A stretch of DNA of 64,000 bases from G963674685 sp963674685. GTDB taxonomy: Bacteria > Lernaellota > Lernaellaia > JACKCT01. The position numbers were made by a program, and so were the translations under genes. Shown piece by piece: positions 26,031 to 33,893 of the stretch (positions are counted from its first letter, which is position 1; every line of letters begins with the position of its first letter). The stretch spans positions 124,001 to 188,000 of the forward strand of contig CAXXWT010000002.1 in NCBI GenBank assembly GCA_963674685.2. The letters are read 5' to 3'. The notes under the pieces are model-generated. The model saw only the letters and a program-made list of their open reading frames with translations. It was not told the DNA's origin and did no database searches.

Positions 26031-26447
26031 TTGAAATACCTTAAAATATCGCTGTTTATCCTTTTGCTCACCCTTACGGCGTATTCAATCTCGTGGGCTG
26101 ACGGAGGTTGCAAAATCCACAAGACCGCCGTGAACTGGAGTCATATTCGAGGCGAATGCAACGGGGGTTACGCCCATGGATTCGGAGAAGCAAGCGGCTC
26201 CGGCGGACGCTACTTTATTGGCGAATTCGATAAGGGCCGCTTCCTTCATGGGATGTACATGTACAATGATGGAAGTCTGTACTACGGCCCATTCGTCAAA
26301 GGCAGATTTCACGGCGTTGGCATGATGATCACGCCCAAAGGCAAAATTTTCATTGGATCTTTCGTCAAAGGCCAATACAACTGGAGAAAGAACACCTATC
26401 AAAAAGGCAAGGAACTCTTAATTCCGAAACCTTTGGAAAAGCGCTAA
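26031..26447 (+). CDS. Exported MORN-repeat protein
   Basis: Starts at TTG with GGAGGG seven bases upstream. The 138-residue protein has a signal peptide (ISLFILLLTLTAYSISWA). Residues ~55-115 contain three MORN-like repeats (GRYFIGEFDKGRFLHG, GSLYYGPFVKGRFHGVG, GKIFIGSFVKGQYN) that build a beta-hairpin ribbon. Such proteins are usually surface or periplasmic scaffolds. Cys near the N-terminus (GGCKIHK, RGECNGG) may pair. The next gene, a lipoprotein, starts 25 bases downstream, so the two are probably co-transcribed. Confidence 0.7.
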   Translation: MKYLKISLFILLLTLTAYSISWADGGCKIHKTAVNWSHIRGECNGGYAHGFGEASGSGGRYFIGEFDKGRFLHGMYMYNDGSLYYGPFVKGRFHGVGMMITPKGKIFIGSFVKGQYNWRKNTYQKGKELLIPKPLEKR

Positions 26448-26472
26448 TCGACCATTTTCAGGGAGATGTTAA

Positions 26473-27648
26473 ATGCCCATAAAAAGACTTGCCGCATTGG
26501 CCTTCATGTGTCAAATCCTTCTGTTTCTGGCGATGACCATGGGTTGCGCGCCATATAAAGTCGACCTTTTGTCCCATAATGTTATGAAAGACAGAATCGA
26601 CGAGGAAAATGCCGCGACGCCATTCGTTGAAGATCCATACTTCGGCGTCGTCGTCTGGGAAGAAGGGGTATGCCGGGAAATCGAAAAAGTCAGCGTATCC
26701 CGATATAAAAAACTCTTTTACTTATTTCAGGTCAGCAAAAACCAGTACAATGCCTCCCTGGTTACCGATGCGCAGATCTGCAACGAAAAGATAAAACAAG
26801 ACACCTACCAAATCGACGTTGGCGACAAGCATGTTTTGCTGAAAAAACTGGAAGACAAGAGCCTTATTAAGGGCCTGGAAAACAGCGAGGACTATCACAC
26901 AACATTCTATATTGATGTTGCGGATGTTCCGGAAGAGGTTGTCAATTATTACAAGAGTGAGAAAAAACAAATCTACTATACGTCCCGAGGCAAAAAGGAA
27001 AAATTTCAGCGCGTGGGCAATCTGCTGAGTCAGGAATACAAGGCCAGGCAATTAACCGGAAATTTCAACGAATGTCTCGCCGGAAACCTGGAACCGTGCC
27101 GCACCTTCATGAAAAAAGTCAGAAGCAGCGACGACAGGAAAAAACAGGCCGAAGAACAGATCATCACCCTGGCTTCCGAATATTTTGTGCCAGCCATCGC
27201 CAAAGCAAGAAGTGACAATCAACTTCATTCGCTCTACGAGGAGTTGTCTTCGTGGGGAGTGCCATACAAGCAGCGGAAGATTTGGCAGGATGAGCTTAAA
27301 GAAAAGGCCCGTCGCCGACACGCTTCCGAATATAGAAACTATAAAGGAGTGTCTATTAAAGTTGACCAATATCTGGCATCCGCGCAAAGCAATTTAAACA
27401 AAATGGGGGTTTTAAGAGGGTATAGTCTTAGCGCGTGCTATGAAGGAAGAGGCGTTGTTAGATATAAGCTGGATATGACAACAGTTGGCGCGCTTTCAGG
27501 ACTATTCGTAGCCAGCTCGGAAGGACTAGATAAAGCGGCAAATTACTACGGTCAAAATAAACGAAAGGTTGAGGCTTATTTCCGACAAGTACCGGGAGTA
27601 AGAACTGTCAAAGAAGGTTATTGCGGGAAAAAACCCTGGTATTATTGA
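26473..27648 (+). CDS. Lipoprotein of unknown function
   Basis: 391 residues, GGGAGA upstream of the ATG. The signal peptide ends in the lipobox TMGC (CAPYKVD after lipidation). No known domain is recognised. The middle is basic and helical (EEQIITLASEYFVPAIAKA; ELKEKARRRHASEYRN) and contains several Cys (CREIEK, QICNEK, NECLAGNLEPCRTF, ACYEGRG, YCGKK) that may form disulfides in the periplasm. Likely in one transcript with the MORN gene; a terminator follows at 27680. Confidence 0.6.
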   Translation: MPIKRLAALAFMCQILLFLAMTMGCAPYKVDLLSHNVMKDRIDEENAATPFVEDPYFGVVVWEEGVCREIEKVSVSRYKKLFYLFQVSKNQYNASLVTDAQICNEKIKQDTYQIDVGDKHVLLKKLEDKSLIKGLENSEDYHTTFYIDVADVPEEVVNYYKSEKKQIYYTSRGKKEKFQRVGNLLSQEYKARQLTGNFNECLAGNLEPCRTFMKKVRSSDDRKKQAEEQIITLASEYFVPAIAKARSDNQLHSLYEELSSWGVPYKQRKIWQDELKEKARRRHASEYRNYKGVSIKVDQYLASAQSNLNKMGVLRGYSLSACYEGRGVVRYKLDMTTVGALSGLFVASSEGLDKAANYYGQNKRKVEAYFRQVPGVRTVKEGYCGKKPWYY

Positions 27649-27679
27649 CCTTCAGGCAGCCATGCGAAATAGAATGAAG

Positions 27680-27710
27680 CCCGCCGGGCGATCACCCGGC
27701 GGACTCTTTT
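27680..27710 (+). terminator. Rho-independent terminator after lipoprotein gene
   Basis: CCGCCGGG (27681-27688), loop CGATCA, CCCGGCGG (27695-27702), then ACTCTTTTATTTTAT. Confidence 0.8.
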
Positions 27711-27725
27711 ATTTTATACCGGATT

Positions 27726-27747
27726 ATGCAGTAGAAATCTACTGCAT
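27726..27747. terminator. Perfect palindrome between convergent genes
   Basis: ATGCAGTAGA-AA-TCTACTGCAT, a ten-base stem, lies 13 bases past the stop of the minus-strand phosphoribosyltransferase. It may end or protect that transcript, though no long U-run follows on the minus strand. Confidence 0.35.
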
Positions 27748-27759
27748 TATTCGGGTCTA

Positions 27760-28398
27760 TCACCAGCCATGCGCCTTGGGAGGCACATCGCCGTGTTGCG
27801 CGCAAAACAGGGCGCCCTTGCCGAAAAGCGTGTTGACGGGCTTGCGCTCCTTGCAGAGGGGGCACTCATCGGCGTTAACCGCCGCCAGCACCCGGTCCAC
27901 GGCGCAGAAAATCGGAAGGCCGGCCAGTTCGGGCTCGGCGTAGCGCGTGAAATGGCAACTGATGCCGATGGGCTCGTGGCGCTCTTCGTTCATCCAGTCG
28001 AGAACCTGCATGATCTGGCGCCCGCGATTGACCACGTCGTCGTGGATCAATACGCGGCCCGAGGTTTCCGGCAGGCGCCGGCAGCTGCTCATGGAATACA
28101 CGGGAATGCCGCCGATGTCGGAATTTATCGCCAGCGCGTTGGACAGAATCCTCGCCGTGGGAAGGCTTTGATCGTCCGGCGTGACAATCAGGTCGAAAGG
28201 CCTGCCGCCCAGGCGTCTGATAATACGCACAACGCATTCTTCCCACAAATCCGAGGCTTTGTAGAAACGCCGCGCCACCACGAAAAGGCTGGCGTGCGCG
28301 CCGGGATGACCGTATCCGTCGCCCAGAACAAAGTGGTCCGGCCCGATAATGATTCGTCTTTGTCTGAAATCGTCAATTAACTCGCTTACCGGTCTCAT
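27760..28398 (-). CDS. Phosphoribosyltransferase-like protein with C-terminal Cys motif
   Basis: ATG at 28398 has GGAGGAAAA just upstream; 12 further upstream codons are ignored. In the 212-residue product RVLIHDDVVNRGRQI (~115-129) is the PRPP-binding loop pattern of type I phosphoribosyltransferases, preceded by VTPDDQSLPTARILSNAL. The C-terminus has CPLCKE and CAQH, a possible zinc ribbon, as in some PRTase-like proteins whose substrate is unknown. It may act in nucleotide salvage or be a regulatory, non-catalytic relative. Monocistronic. Confidence 0.7.
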   Translation of the reverse strand: MRPVSELIDDFRQRRIIIGPDHFVLGDGYGHPGAHASLFVVARRFYKASDLWEECVVRIIRRLGGRPFDLIVTPDDQSLPTARILSNALAINSDIGGIPVYSMSSCRRLPETSGRVLIHDDVVNRGRQIMQVLDWMNEERHEPIGISCHFTRYAEPELAGLPIFCAVDRVLAAVNADECPLCKERKPVNTLFGKGALFCAQHGDVPPKAHGW

Positions 28399-28723
28399 AA
28401 TTTTCCTCCATGATCGCCCCTTGCCAAATGGCAAATCGAAAAGATCATGACGCGCTGCATTATAAACCTTTGCCGCGCCGCGTCAAGAGAATTTTAGCAA
28501 ATGTTTAGGAATTCACGACGAATTTAAAAGGACTTATCCGCTTGATATTGTAACGCCCTTCGGGTCCGCCATAGACGCCTTGCCCTGTTAGATGCCATAC
28601 ACGATCAAATCATCTCATAAGCCGGTGTTGCCCTTTTCCCGCGCGTGCTGGTAGTCTTGTCCGCCGTGAATAAAGGCGACGCCTAATCGCCGCGAGATAG
28701 AAAATTATCCGGAGGCTTTTTTT
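28399..28723. other. Intergenic region, divergent genes
   Basis: 325 bases between the phosphoribosyltransferase and ceramidase-like genes. No ORF or RNA gene is evident; it should carry two divergent promoters, but no convincing -35/-10 pair was found. Confidence 0.35.
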
Positions 28724-31126
28724 ATGAAAAACCGATTTCATTTCTTCATTTTATTCTGCCTGTTTTCGGCTCTTGGCGCCGGCATGATTTCCGGGTGCGC
28801 GTCCGACGACGATGATTCTTCATCGCAAGACTCAACGGACGCGGACGACGATACGGCTTCGCCCGACGACGACACGACGGACGATAATTCTTTCGACCGC
28901 CTCTGGGCCGGCGCTTCGTCGAAATCCCTCGACCTGCCCATCGGCATATCCATGGGCGGCTTCGCCTTTCGCGTGGGCTTTATCACGCAATACAATAAAC
29001 TCATGGGCGGCTCCTTCGGCTACCTGGACATGCCGAGCGTCAAAACCGTCGCCCTTCGCCGAAACGATCTGACCATGGTCATCGCCCGCGTCGAAATGAT
29101 GGGCGTCACCGAAAGCCTGCGCACGCAGGTCGTGAACCTGGTGCGGGAGCGCACGGGCCTGGACCTGGACCGAAGCCTCATCCTCAACGCCACGCACACG
29201 CACAGCGGCCCCGGACATTTCCTGGCCGTTCCGGACATCACGAGCCTCGTGGGCGTGGACGTTTACAACCAGAACATCGTGGACCGCATCGCCGGCAGCA
29301 TCGCGGATTCCATCACGGAAGCGTTGGACGATATGCAACCGGCGCGCATCGGATTCGGTTATCGCGAGCCTTTCGATCCGGAAGAGCGGCTCACGGAGGA
29401 CCGGCGCTGCTACAACGGCCCCGGCGTTTTCAAGGAAGACCGCCTGTGGGTCGGGCGGATCGAAAACGACGAGGGCGAAACCTTCGCCATGCTCGTCGGC
29501 GCGGCCATGCACGGCGTCATTTACAGCTACGGGATGTTCGACCTTACCGGCGACGCGCCCGGCGGCGTGGAGCGGGCGGTGGAAAAACTCTACGACCACC
29601 CCGTCACGACGCTTTATATCCAGGGTTCCGCGGGCGACGTAGTGCCGCTTATCGACGGCCCCTTGGGTCACGGCTCCATGCAGATGACCGAATGGATCGG
29701 TTACGAAGTCGCGCAAATGGTGAGAGAAATCGACGCGGACATCGTCACCGACGACAAGCCGGAACTGAAAATCGACACCCGGCGCTACACCGCCGACCGC
29801 GAAACCCTGGGCTATCAGCCCGGGGAATTCGGTTATTACAACTGGGCCGGAGAATTTATCGAGTACGAAAAGGGCGCCATGGAGTGCGGCTTCATGGCCA
29901 ACGAATCCGAAGGCAGCATCGCCGACTGCGACGATCCGGATACGTCGCTTATCGACGGATACCTGGGTTGCGCCATCGATCTGTCCTGGCCGCAGGTGGC
30001 GGTGTACGCAAAACTCTTCGGGCAGTCGCCGGTGAGCGTGGCGCAAATCGGCGACCAGTATTTCTTCACGGCGCCGGGGGAGATCACATCGCATCTGGCC
30101 GTGGACACGCGGGAGCAGATCGCCGAAACCCTCGGCGCGCCATTTGAAAACATCAACACCATTGGCTACGCGCAGAATTACATCTTTTACATCCTGCAGG
30201 ACTGGGACTGGATGCAGGGCGGCGGCGAGGCGGAGGGCTCGTTTTTCGGCTGGCGCTACGGCCCCTGGCTCCAGAATCAGGTGAGCGAAATGTCCCTCTG
30301 GACGGCCGAAGACACCGCGCCGGCTTACGACGATCCGGCGCCGAATATTTTTTACAAAAACACCGAGGCCGTCGAAGTCGAAAAATCCGAGCGCCTGGGC
30401 GAGATCATCACGCAACCCAAACTCGATTCGTCGCGTTTCGACATCGTTCGTTTCGGCTGGTACGGCGGGCACGCGGATATCGACCGGTTGCACGCGGTTT
30501 TGCAGCGGCGCATCGGCGGCGAGTTCGTCGACGCCAAGCGAAGCAACGGCTCGCTGTACGACGACAAGGGATGGGAAATCGCCGTGCGCCTTTTCCCGCT
30601 CCCGTCTTACCGGGAAAAGCGTTCAAGCCCGTCCAGGCTTTTCGAATACAACCTGGCCTGGGAAACCGGCGTGGATGACCCCGTCGGCATCTGGCGCATC
30701 AAGGTCAGCGGCGCGGGCCTCACAGCCGAAGGCCGGCAGGAATATGAGATATACTCGCAAGCCTTCAAGCTGTCGGCGGCGCGAAGCATCCTCGTATGCG
30801 ACATCACGCAAGAGCGCAGCGGCGATGTCTTGAGTATCGAAGCGACGGCGGCCTTTCCGCCGGATCCCGTCATGGCCCGGCGCATGCGTTCGCCCCTTTC
30901 CGGCGGACTCAAGCGGGCTATCGCGCCCGATGCCTACGGTCGGGCCGCAATCACCGATGAACCGGGAAACACCGCGTATTGCGAAATGACTTTCGACGCG
31001 CAAACGCAAAAACTCGTCGGGCAGATCGACGTGTCCGCACTAAGCGGCGCGCTGTCGGTAAGCTTCGAGGCCGGATCGATCAAGGATCAATACGGAAACA
31101 CCAACGGCGAAGCCGCCGGACGATGA
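28724..31126 (+). CDS. Neutral/alkaline ceramidase-like lipoprotein
   Basis: 800 residues, SD GGAGG upstream. Lipobox MISGC (C25), then a short acidic Ser/Asp tether. Residues ~58-490 match the neutral ceramidase domain: early MGGFAFR, the zinc motif NATHTHSGPGH (H158, H160), AAMHGVIYSYG, TGDAPGGVERAV and YIQGSAGDVVP. The C-terminal part is beta-rich. Neutral ceramidases split the amide bond of N-acyl sphingosine or related lipids outside the cell; some relatives in bacteria have other targets. The lipid anchor would place it on the envelope. Substrate here is inferred only from the family. Confidence 0.8.
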   Translation: MKNRFHFFILFCLFSALGAGMISGCASDDDDSSSQDSTDADDDTASPDDDTTDDNSFDRLWAGASSKSLDLPIGISMGGFAFRVGFITQYNKLMGGSFGYLDMPSVKTVALRRNDLTMVIARVEMMGVTESLRTQVVNLVRERTGLDLDRSLILNATHTHSGPGHFLAVPDITSLVGVDVYNQNIVDRIAGSIADSITEALDDMQPARIGFGYREPFDPEERLTEDRRCYNGPGVFKEDRLWVGRIENDEGETFAMLVGAAMHGVIYSYGMFDLTGDAPGGVERAVEKLYDHPVTTLYIQGSAGDVVPLIDGPLGHGSMQMTEWIGYEVAQMVREIDADIVTDDKPELKIDTRRYTADRETLGYQPGEFGYYNWAGEFIEYEKGAMECGFMANESEGSIADCDDPDTSLIDGYLGCAIDLSWPQVAVYAKLFGQSPVSVAQIGDQYFFTAPGEITSHLAVDTREQIAETLGAPFENINTIGYAQNYIFYILQDWDWMQGGGEAEGSFFGWRYGPWLQNQVSEMSLWTAEDTAPAYDDPAPNIFYKNTEAVEVEKSERLGEIITQPKLDSSRFDIVRFGWYGGHADIDRLHAVLQRRIGGEFVDAKRSNGSLYDDKGWEIAVRLFPLPSYREKRSSPSRLFEYNLAWETGVDDPVGIWRIKVSGAGLTAEGRQEYEIYSQAFKLSAARSILVCDITQERSGDVLSIEATAAFPPDPVMARRMRSPLSGGLKRAIAPDAYGRAAITDEPGNTAYCEMTFDAQTQKLVGQIDVSALSGALSVSFEAGSIKDQYGNTNGEAAGR

Positions 31127-31256
31127 AGTCGCAGCCGGAGTAAAATTATACTCCCGCCAAGGAAACGAATTGGGCGGCACAGATTTTCCGCTATAAACCG
31201 GCGAACCAACATCCATCCATATAGCTTATAAGTAAGCTGCGATGAGATCAGTTTCT

Positions 31257-32198
31257 TTACACATCATTATAGACATTGAAGAACTTCGGGCCGTTAAAAT
31301 GGACCATATGATCCGGATTCTCTCGAATCCAGACCTCAGTATCCCACGCAATATCCTGAATATGCTTTTTAAACTCACGAAAATCAGGGAATGTGCTGAT
31401 ATAAACTTGTCTCGCTGGGCAATTTGCCAACGTATTTTCAAGTTCGATTTGGCGCTTGGGTGACAAAGGGCCATGGGCAGTGACGGCTTCAATAAGGAAA
31501 AGAATATTTTTTGACTCATCGTAAAGGACGACATCAGGAAGCTTGTCGTGCTGTGTAATTGGCACTTTTAATTTTGTAAGCCCTTCTTCATCGATGTGAA
31601 GGAGTTTCTTGGCCGTATCACCGACATAAAGAACAGTGGTGTTGCTGCAAAAACGAGGGCGAAATTCATCAATGATCTGTGCCTGAAGTTCGTTGTGCTT
31701 TCCAGGGGAAAGGGACAATGTTGGGCCATCAGGCACTTTGACTTTGACCGTATTGCGTCGTTTCCGCTTTTCATACCGCTCTTTCAGCGCACCCTGCTTC
31801 TTGAGAAATTCCTGAACTTGCCCTTTCCAATTTTTTGTTCCAAAAGTCTTTATCAATGAAAACGCTTCAGTGGTGACTTGGTAGACTGTATTCGGGCTGT
31901 TCGTCGGTCGTGAAGGATCATCAGGATTTCTCTCAACAATGGCGGCCTGCTCCAATTGATGAATAGTCTGTCGGCGAATCGTCTCGCGCGAATTCTCGGC
32001 ATACTGCTGACCGAAATTCTTCTCGATGAAAACGATGATGTCATGGATGCGTATGGTTCTTTGCTTCACCTTTACCCAAGGCGTGTTTTCATTCATTTCG
32101 AGCAAGGCCAATAGCGTCCATGCAGAGCGGTCGTTCTGCTGGGCTGCCGGCATACCCATCGCCTTTAAAATTTCAAGTGCTTCGTCTTTCCTACTCAT
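31257..32198 (-). CDS. Type II restriction endonuclease, PstI/BsuBI family
   Basis: ATG at 32198 overlaps the methylase stop by eight bases; a TTG nine bases upstream is an alternative. The 313-residue product ends in the family C-terminal block: VLYVGDTAKKLLHIDEEGL, LPDVVLYDESKNILFLIEAV (the PD...E core), TAHGPLSPKRQIELE, IAWDTEVWIRENPDHMVHFNG. The N-terminal half is a winged-helix-like DNA reader (SRETIRRQTIHQLEQAAIV). PstI and BsuBI cut CTGCAG, so the same site is predicted. It is expressed with its cognate methylase. Base composition is AT-richer than flanking genes. Confidence 0.9.
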   Translation of the reverse strand: MSRKDEALEILKAMGMPAAQQNDRSAWTLLALLEMNENTPWVKVKQRTIRIHDIIVFIEKNFGQQYAENSRETIRRQTIHQLEQAAIVERNPDDPSRPTNSPNTVYQVTTEAFSLIKTFGTKNWKGQVQEFLKKQGALKERYEKRKRRNTVKVKVPDGPTLSLSPGKHNELQAQIIDEFRPRFCSNTTVLYVGDTAKKLLHIDEEGLTKLKVPITQHDKLPDVVLYDESKNILFLIEAVTAHGPLSPKRQIELENTLANCPARQVYISTFPDFREFKKHIQDIAWDTEVWIRENPDHMVHFNGPKFFNVYNDV

Positions 32199-33789
32199 TT
32201 GTATCAATCCGATTCTCTAAGTAAGGCATTAGCCAGTCGTCGGTGTTCTCTGTCAAAAGGATTTGCAATTTCGAGTCGTCAAGCTCAGATTTCAGGCGTA
32301 TTTTCTCACCAATTGAAGTGATTACGGAAAGCGACGGCAGAGGTATATTTCGTATGTCAGTGGCATTGACCTGCGTGTTTCCGTTGAGAACGCGGAAGTA
32401 AGTGTCATAAATTCGCGAGTTCAACAGCGCTGTGACTCCCAAGGCTTCGTCAACGTTCAAGCTGCCTTTGGGTCGATGGATATAGTTAAGATGATTCTCC
32501 AGGCCAACAAAACTGTGTGGAAATTTCGTGTGTAAAAATGCAGAAGCAACTACACGGCGGTCCTGCTCCTTTGACGTGAACCGTTTGATAAGCACGTAAT
32601 TATCGGAAGGCAGGATGATTTTTTTACTGAGGTCATTCACGGAAATAACAGGGTGTTTTCGCGGCTTCTCAATAGGCCAGCTGATAAGGCCGCCTTTCAG
32701 GTTATGTGCCCAAAGTAAAGGAGCCTGCCCCTTATTGATGGTATGATCTTCAATCAAGTGTTCAGTAGCCCGAAAAGCGACAACAGGGCCGGTGGAAATT
32801 TCCAGTCCGAGTTCATTGAGCGTATGCGGAAATGAATCGATAAAATTAATGGCCTCTAGTTCCTTGCGAGAATGCGGCACACGAAGAAATACATGGCCGT
32901 TTCTCCTATGAATCAATTCCTTGATATGAGTATTGAATCTTTCAGAGTCAGAAAAATCCTTGTTTTTTGAAACGCTGATTTCAACGGAATTCAGGTGAGC
33001 ATTGGGATTCCGAACAGCTTTGACGATAATATTTTCCTGAAGAACGCCGTCGCCGTCGAAAAGCTCCTGCCGGGAATGGAAGGCATGAATTCGTTGTATC
33101 TCCATGTTTTCAAGGAACCATTTTCTGAATCGTTGAAAATAAAGCCCGGAGCAAAAGCTTCTTGGACTGATGAAAACAAACTGCCCGTCCTTCGCCAGCA
33201 TATTGGCCGACAATCCCAAAAACAGGGAATAGATATTCGGCTGGCCGGATACAAATTTGGGTAGCGCTCTTGATTGATCAGAATCTTTCGCCAGCTTGAA
33301 ATAAGGCGGATTAGAGATAATCAAATCATATTTTGCCGTTTGTGCCTTGTCTTGAAATAGAGTGGGATTGTCTGCGTTATCGACAATGAAATCACCGTTA
33401 ATTATTTCGAATTCAAAATCGTGTCCTGCTTCATTCAAACGTTGGGAGCATTCACTTAGAACGTCTCGTAGGATCGGAACCAAGCGTTCATCGATTTCGT
33501 AGGCCGATAGATGAATGCAAAGTCGCCTCTCGGAATACAAGAGTTGGTCGCACAACGCAGCGCTTAAGATTCCGCATCCGGCTCCGGGATCAAGGATCGA
33601 AATGGAATTCTTGCTGATGGAAAATAGCCCGGCCATGAAACCGGCAATGGCAGTGGGCGTGAAGTACTGTCCGAATTGCTTTCTGTCGGGTAGGCCTGTC
33701 CCTGAACAATAAGCGCGGGATCGATCTTCCGCAAAAGACAGGAGTCTGTATCGCTCTTTAATTAGGGTGTTTGCCTGGGAAATGCTCAT
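32191..33789 (-). CDS. Type II DNA adenine methyltransferase, PstI/BsuBI-type
   Basis: A 532-residue gamma-class N6-adenine methylase. Motif X FGQYFTPTAIAGFMAG, motif I ILDPGAGCGILSAAL and motif IV YDLIISNPPYFKL appear in that order, followed by a large target-recognition region. It precedes and overlaps the restriction gene by eight bases, the common order that makes methylation appear first. With the PstI/BsuBI-family endonuclease it forms a complete system expected to methylate A in CTGCAG. No controller-protein gene is adjacent. Confidence 0.9.
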   Translation of the reverse strand: MSISQANTLIKERYRLLSFAEDRSRAYCSGTGLPDRKQFGQYFTPTAIAGFMAGLFSISKNSISILDPGAGCGILSAALCDQLLYSERRLCIHLSAYEIDERLVPILRDVLSECSQRLNEAGHDFEFEIINGDFIVDNADNPTLFQDKAQTAKYDLIISNPPYFKLAKDSDQSRALPKFVSGQPNIYSLFLGLSANMLAKDGQFVFISPRSFCSGLYFQRFRKWFLENMEIQRIHAFHSRQELFDGDGVLQENIIVKAVRNPNAHLNSVEISVSKNKDFSDSERFNTHIKELIHRRNGHVFLRVPHSRKELEAINFIDSFPHTLNELGLEISTGPVVAFRATEHLIEDHTINKGQAPLLWAHNLKGGLISWPIEKPRKHPVISVNDLSKKIILPSDNYVLIKRFTSKEQDRRVVASAFLHTKFPHSFVGLENHLNYIHRPKGSLNVDEALGVTALLNSRIYDTYFRVLNGNTQVNATDIRNIPLPSLSVITSIGEKIRLKSELDDSKLQILLTENTDDWLMPYLENRIDTNE

Positions 33790-33828
33790 GTTGAATTATT
33801 AGGTTATCACGATCAATAAGTCTATCGT

Positions 33829-33837
33829 TTTATAGCA
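33829..33837 (-). promoter_or_regulatory. Candidate extended -10 promoter of restriction-modification genes
   Basis: On the minus strand TGCTATAAA (33837-33829), about 40 bases before the methylase ATG. The -35 region is poor. Confidence 0.35.
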
Positions 33838-33893
33838 AGAAGCACCGGCTGATCGAAAAGGATTAATTCAATCCGTAGATGAATTGAAGGCTT

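Noticed and set aside
28832..30493. 553-codon antisense frame opposite the ceramidase-like gene
   Set aside because: The sense frame has zinc-enzyme motifs and a lipobox; the antisense frame is a codon-bias shadow.
31137..31154. GGAGTA/TACTCC hairpin after the ceramidase-like gene as terminator
   Set aside because: Short AT-closing stem and no U-run follows.
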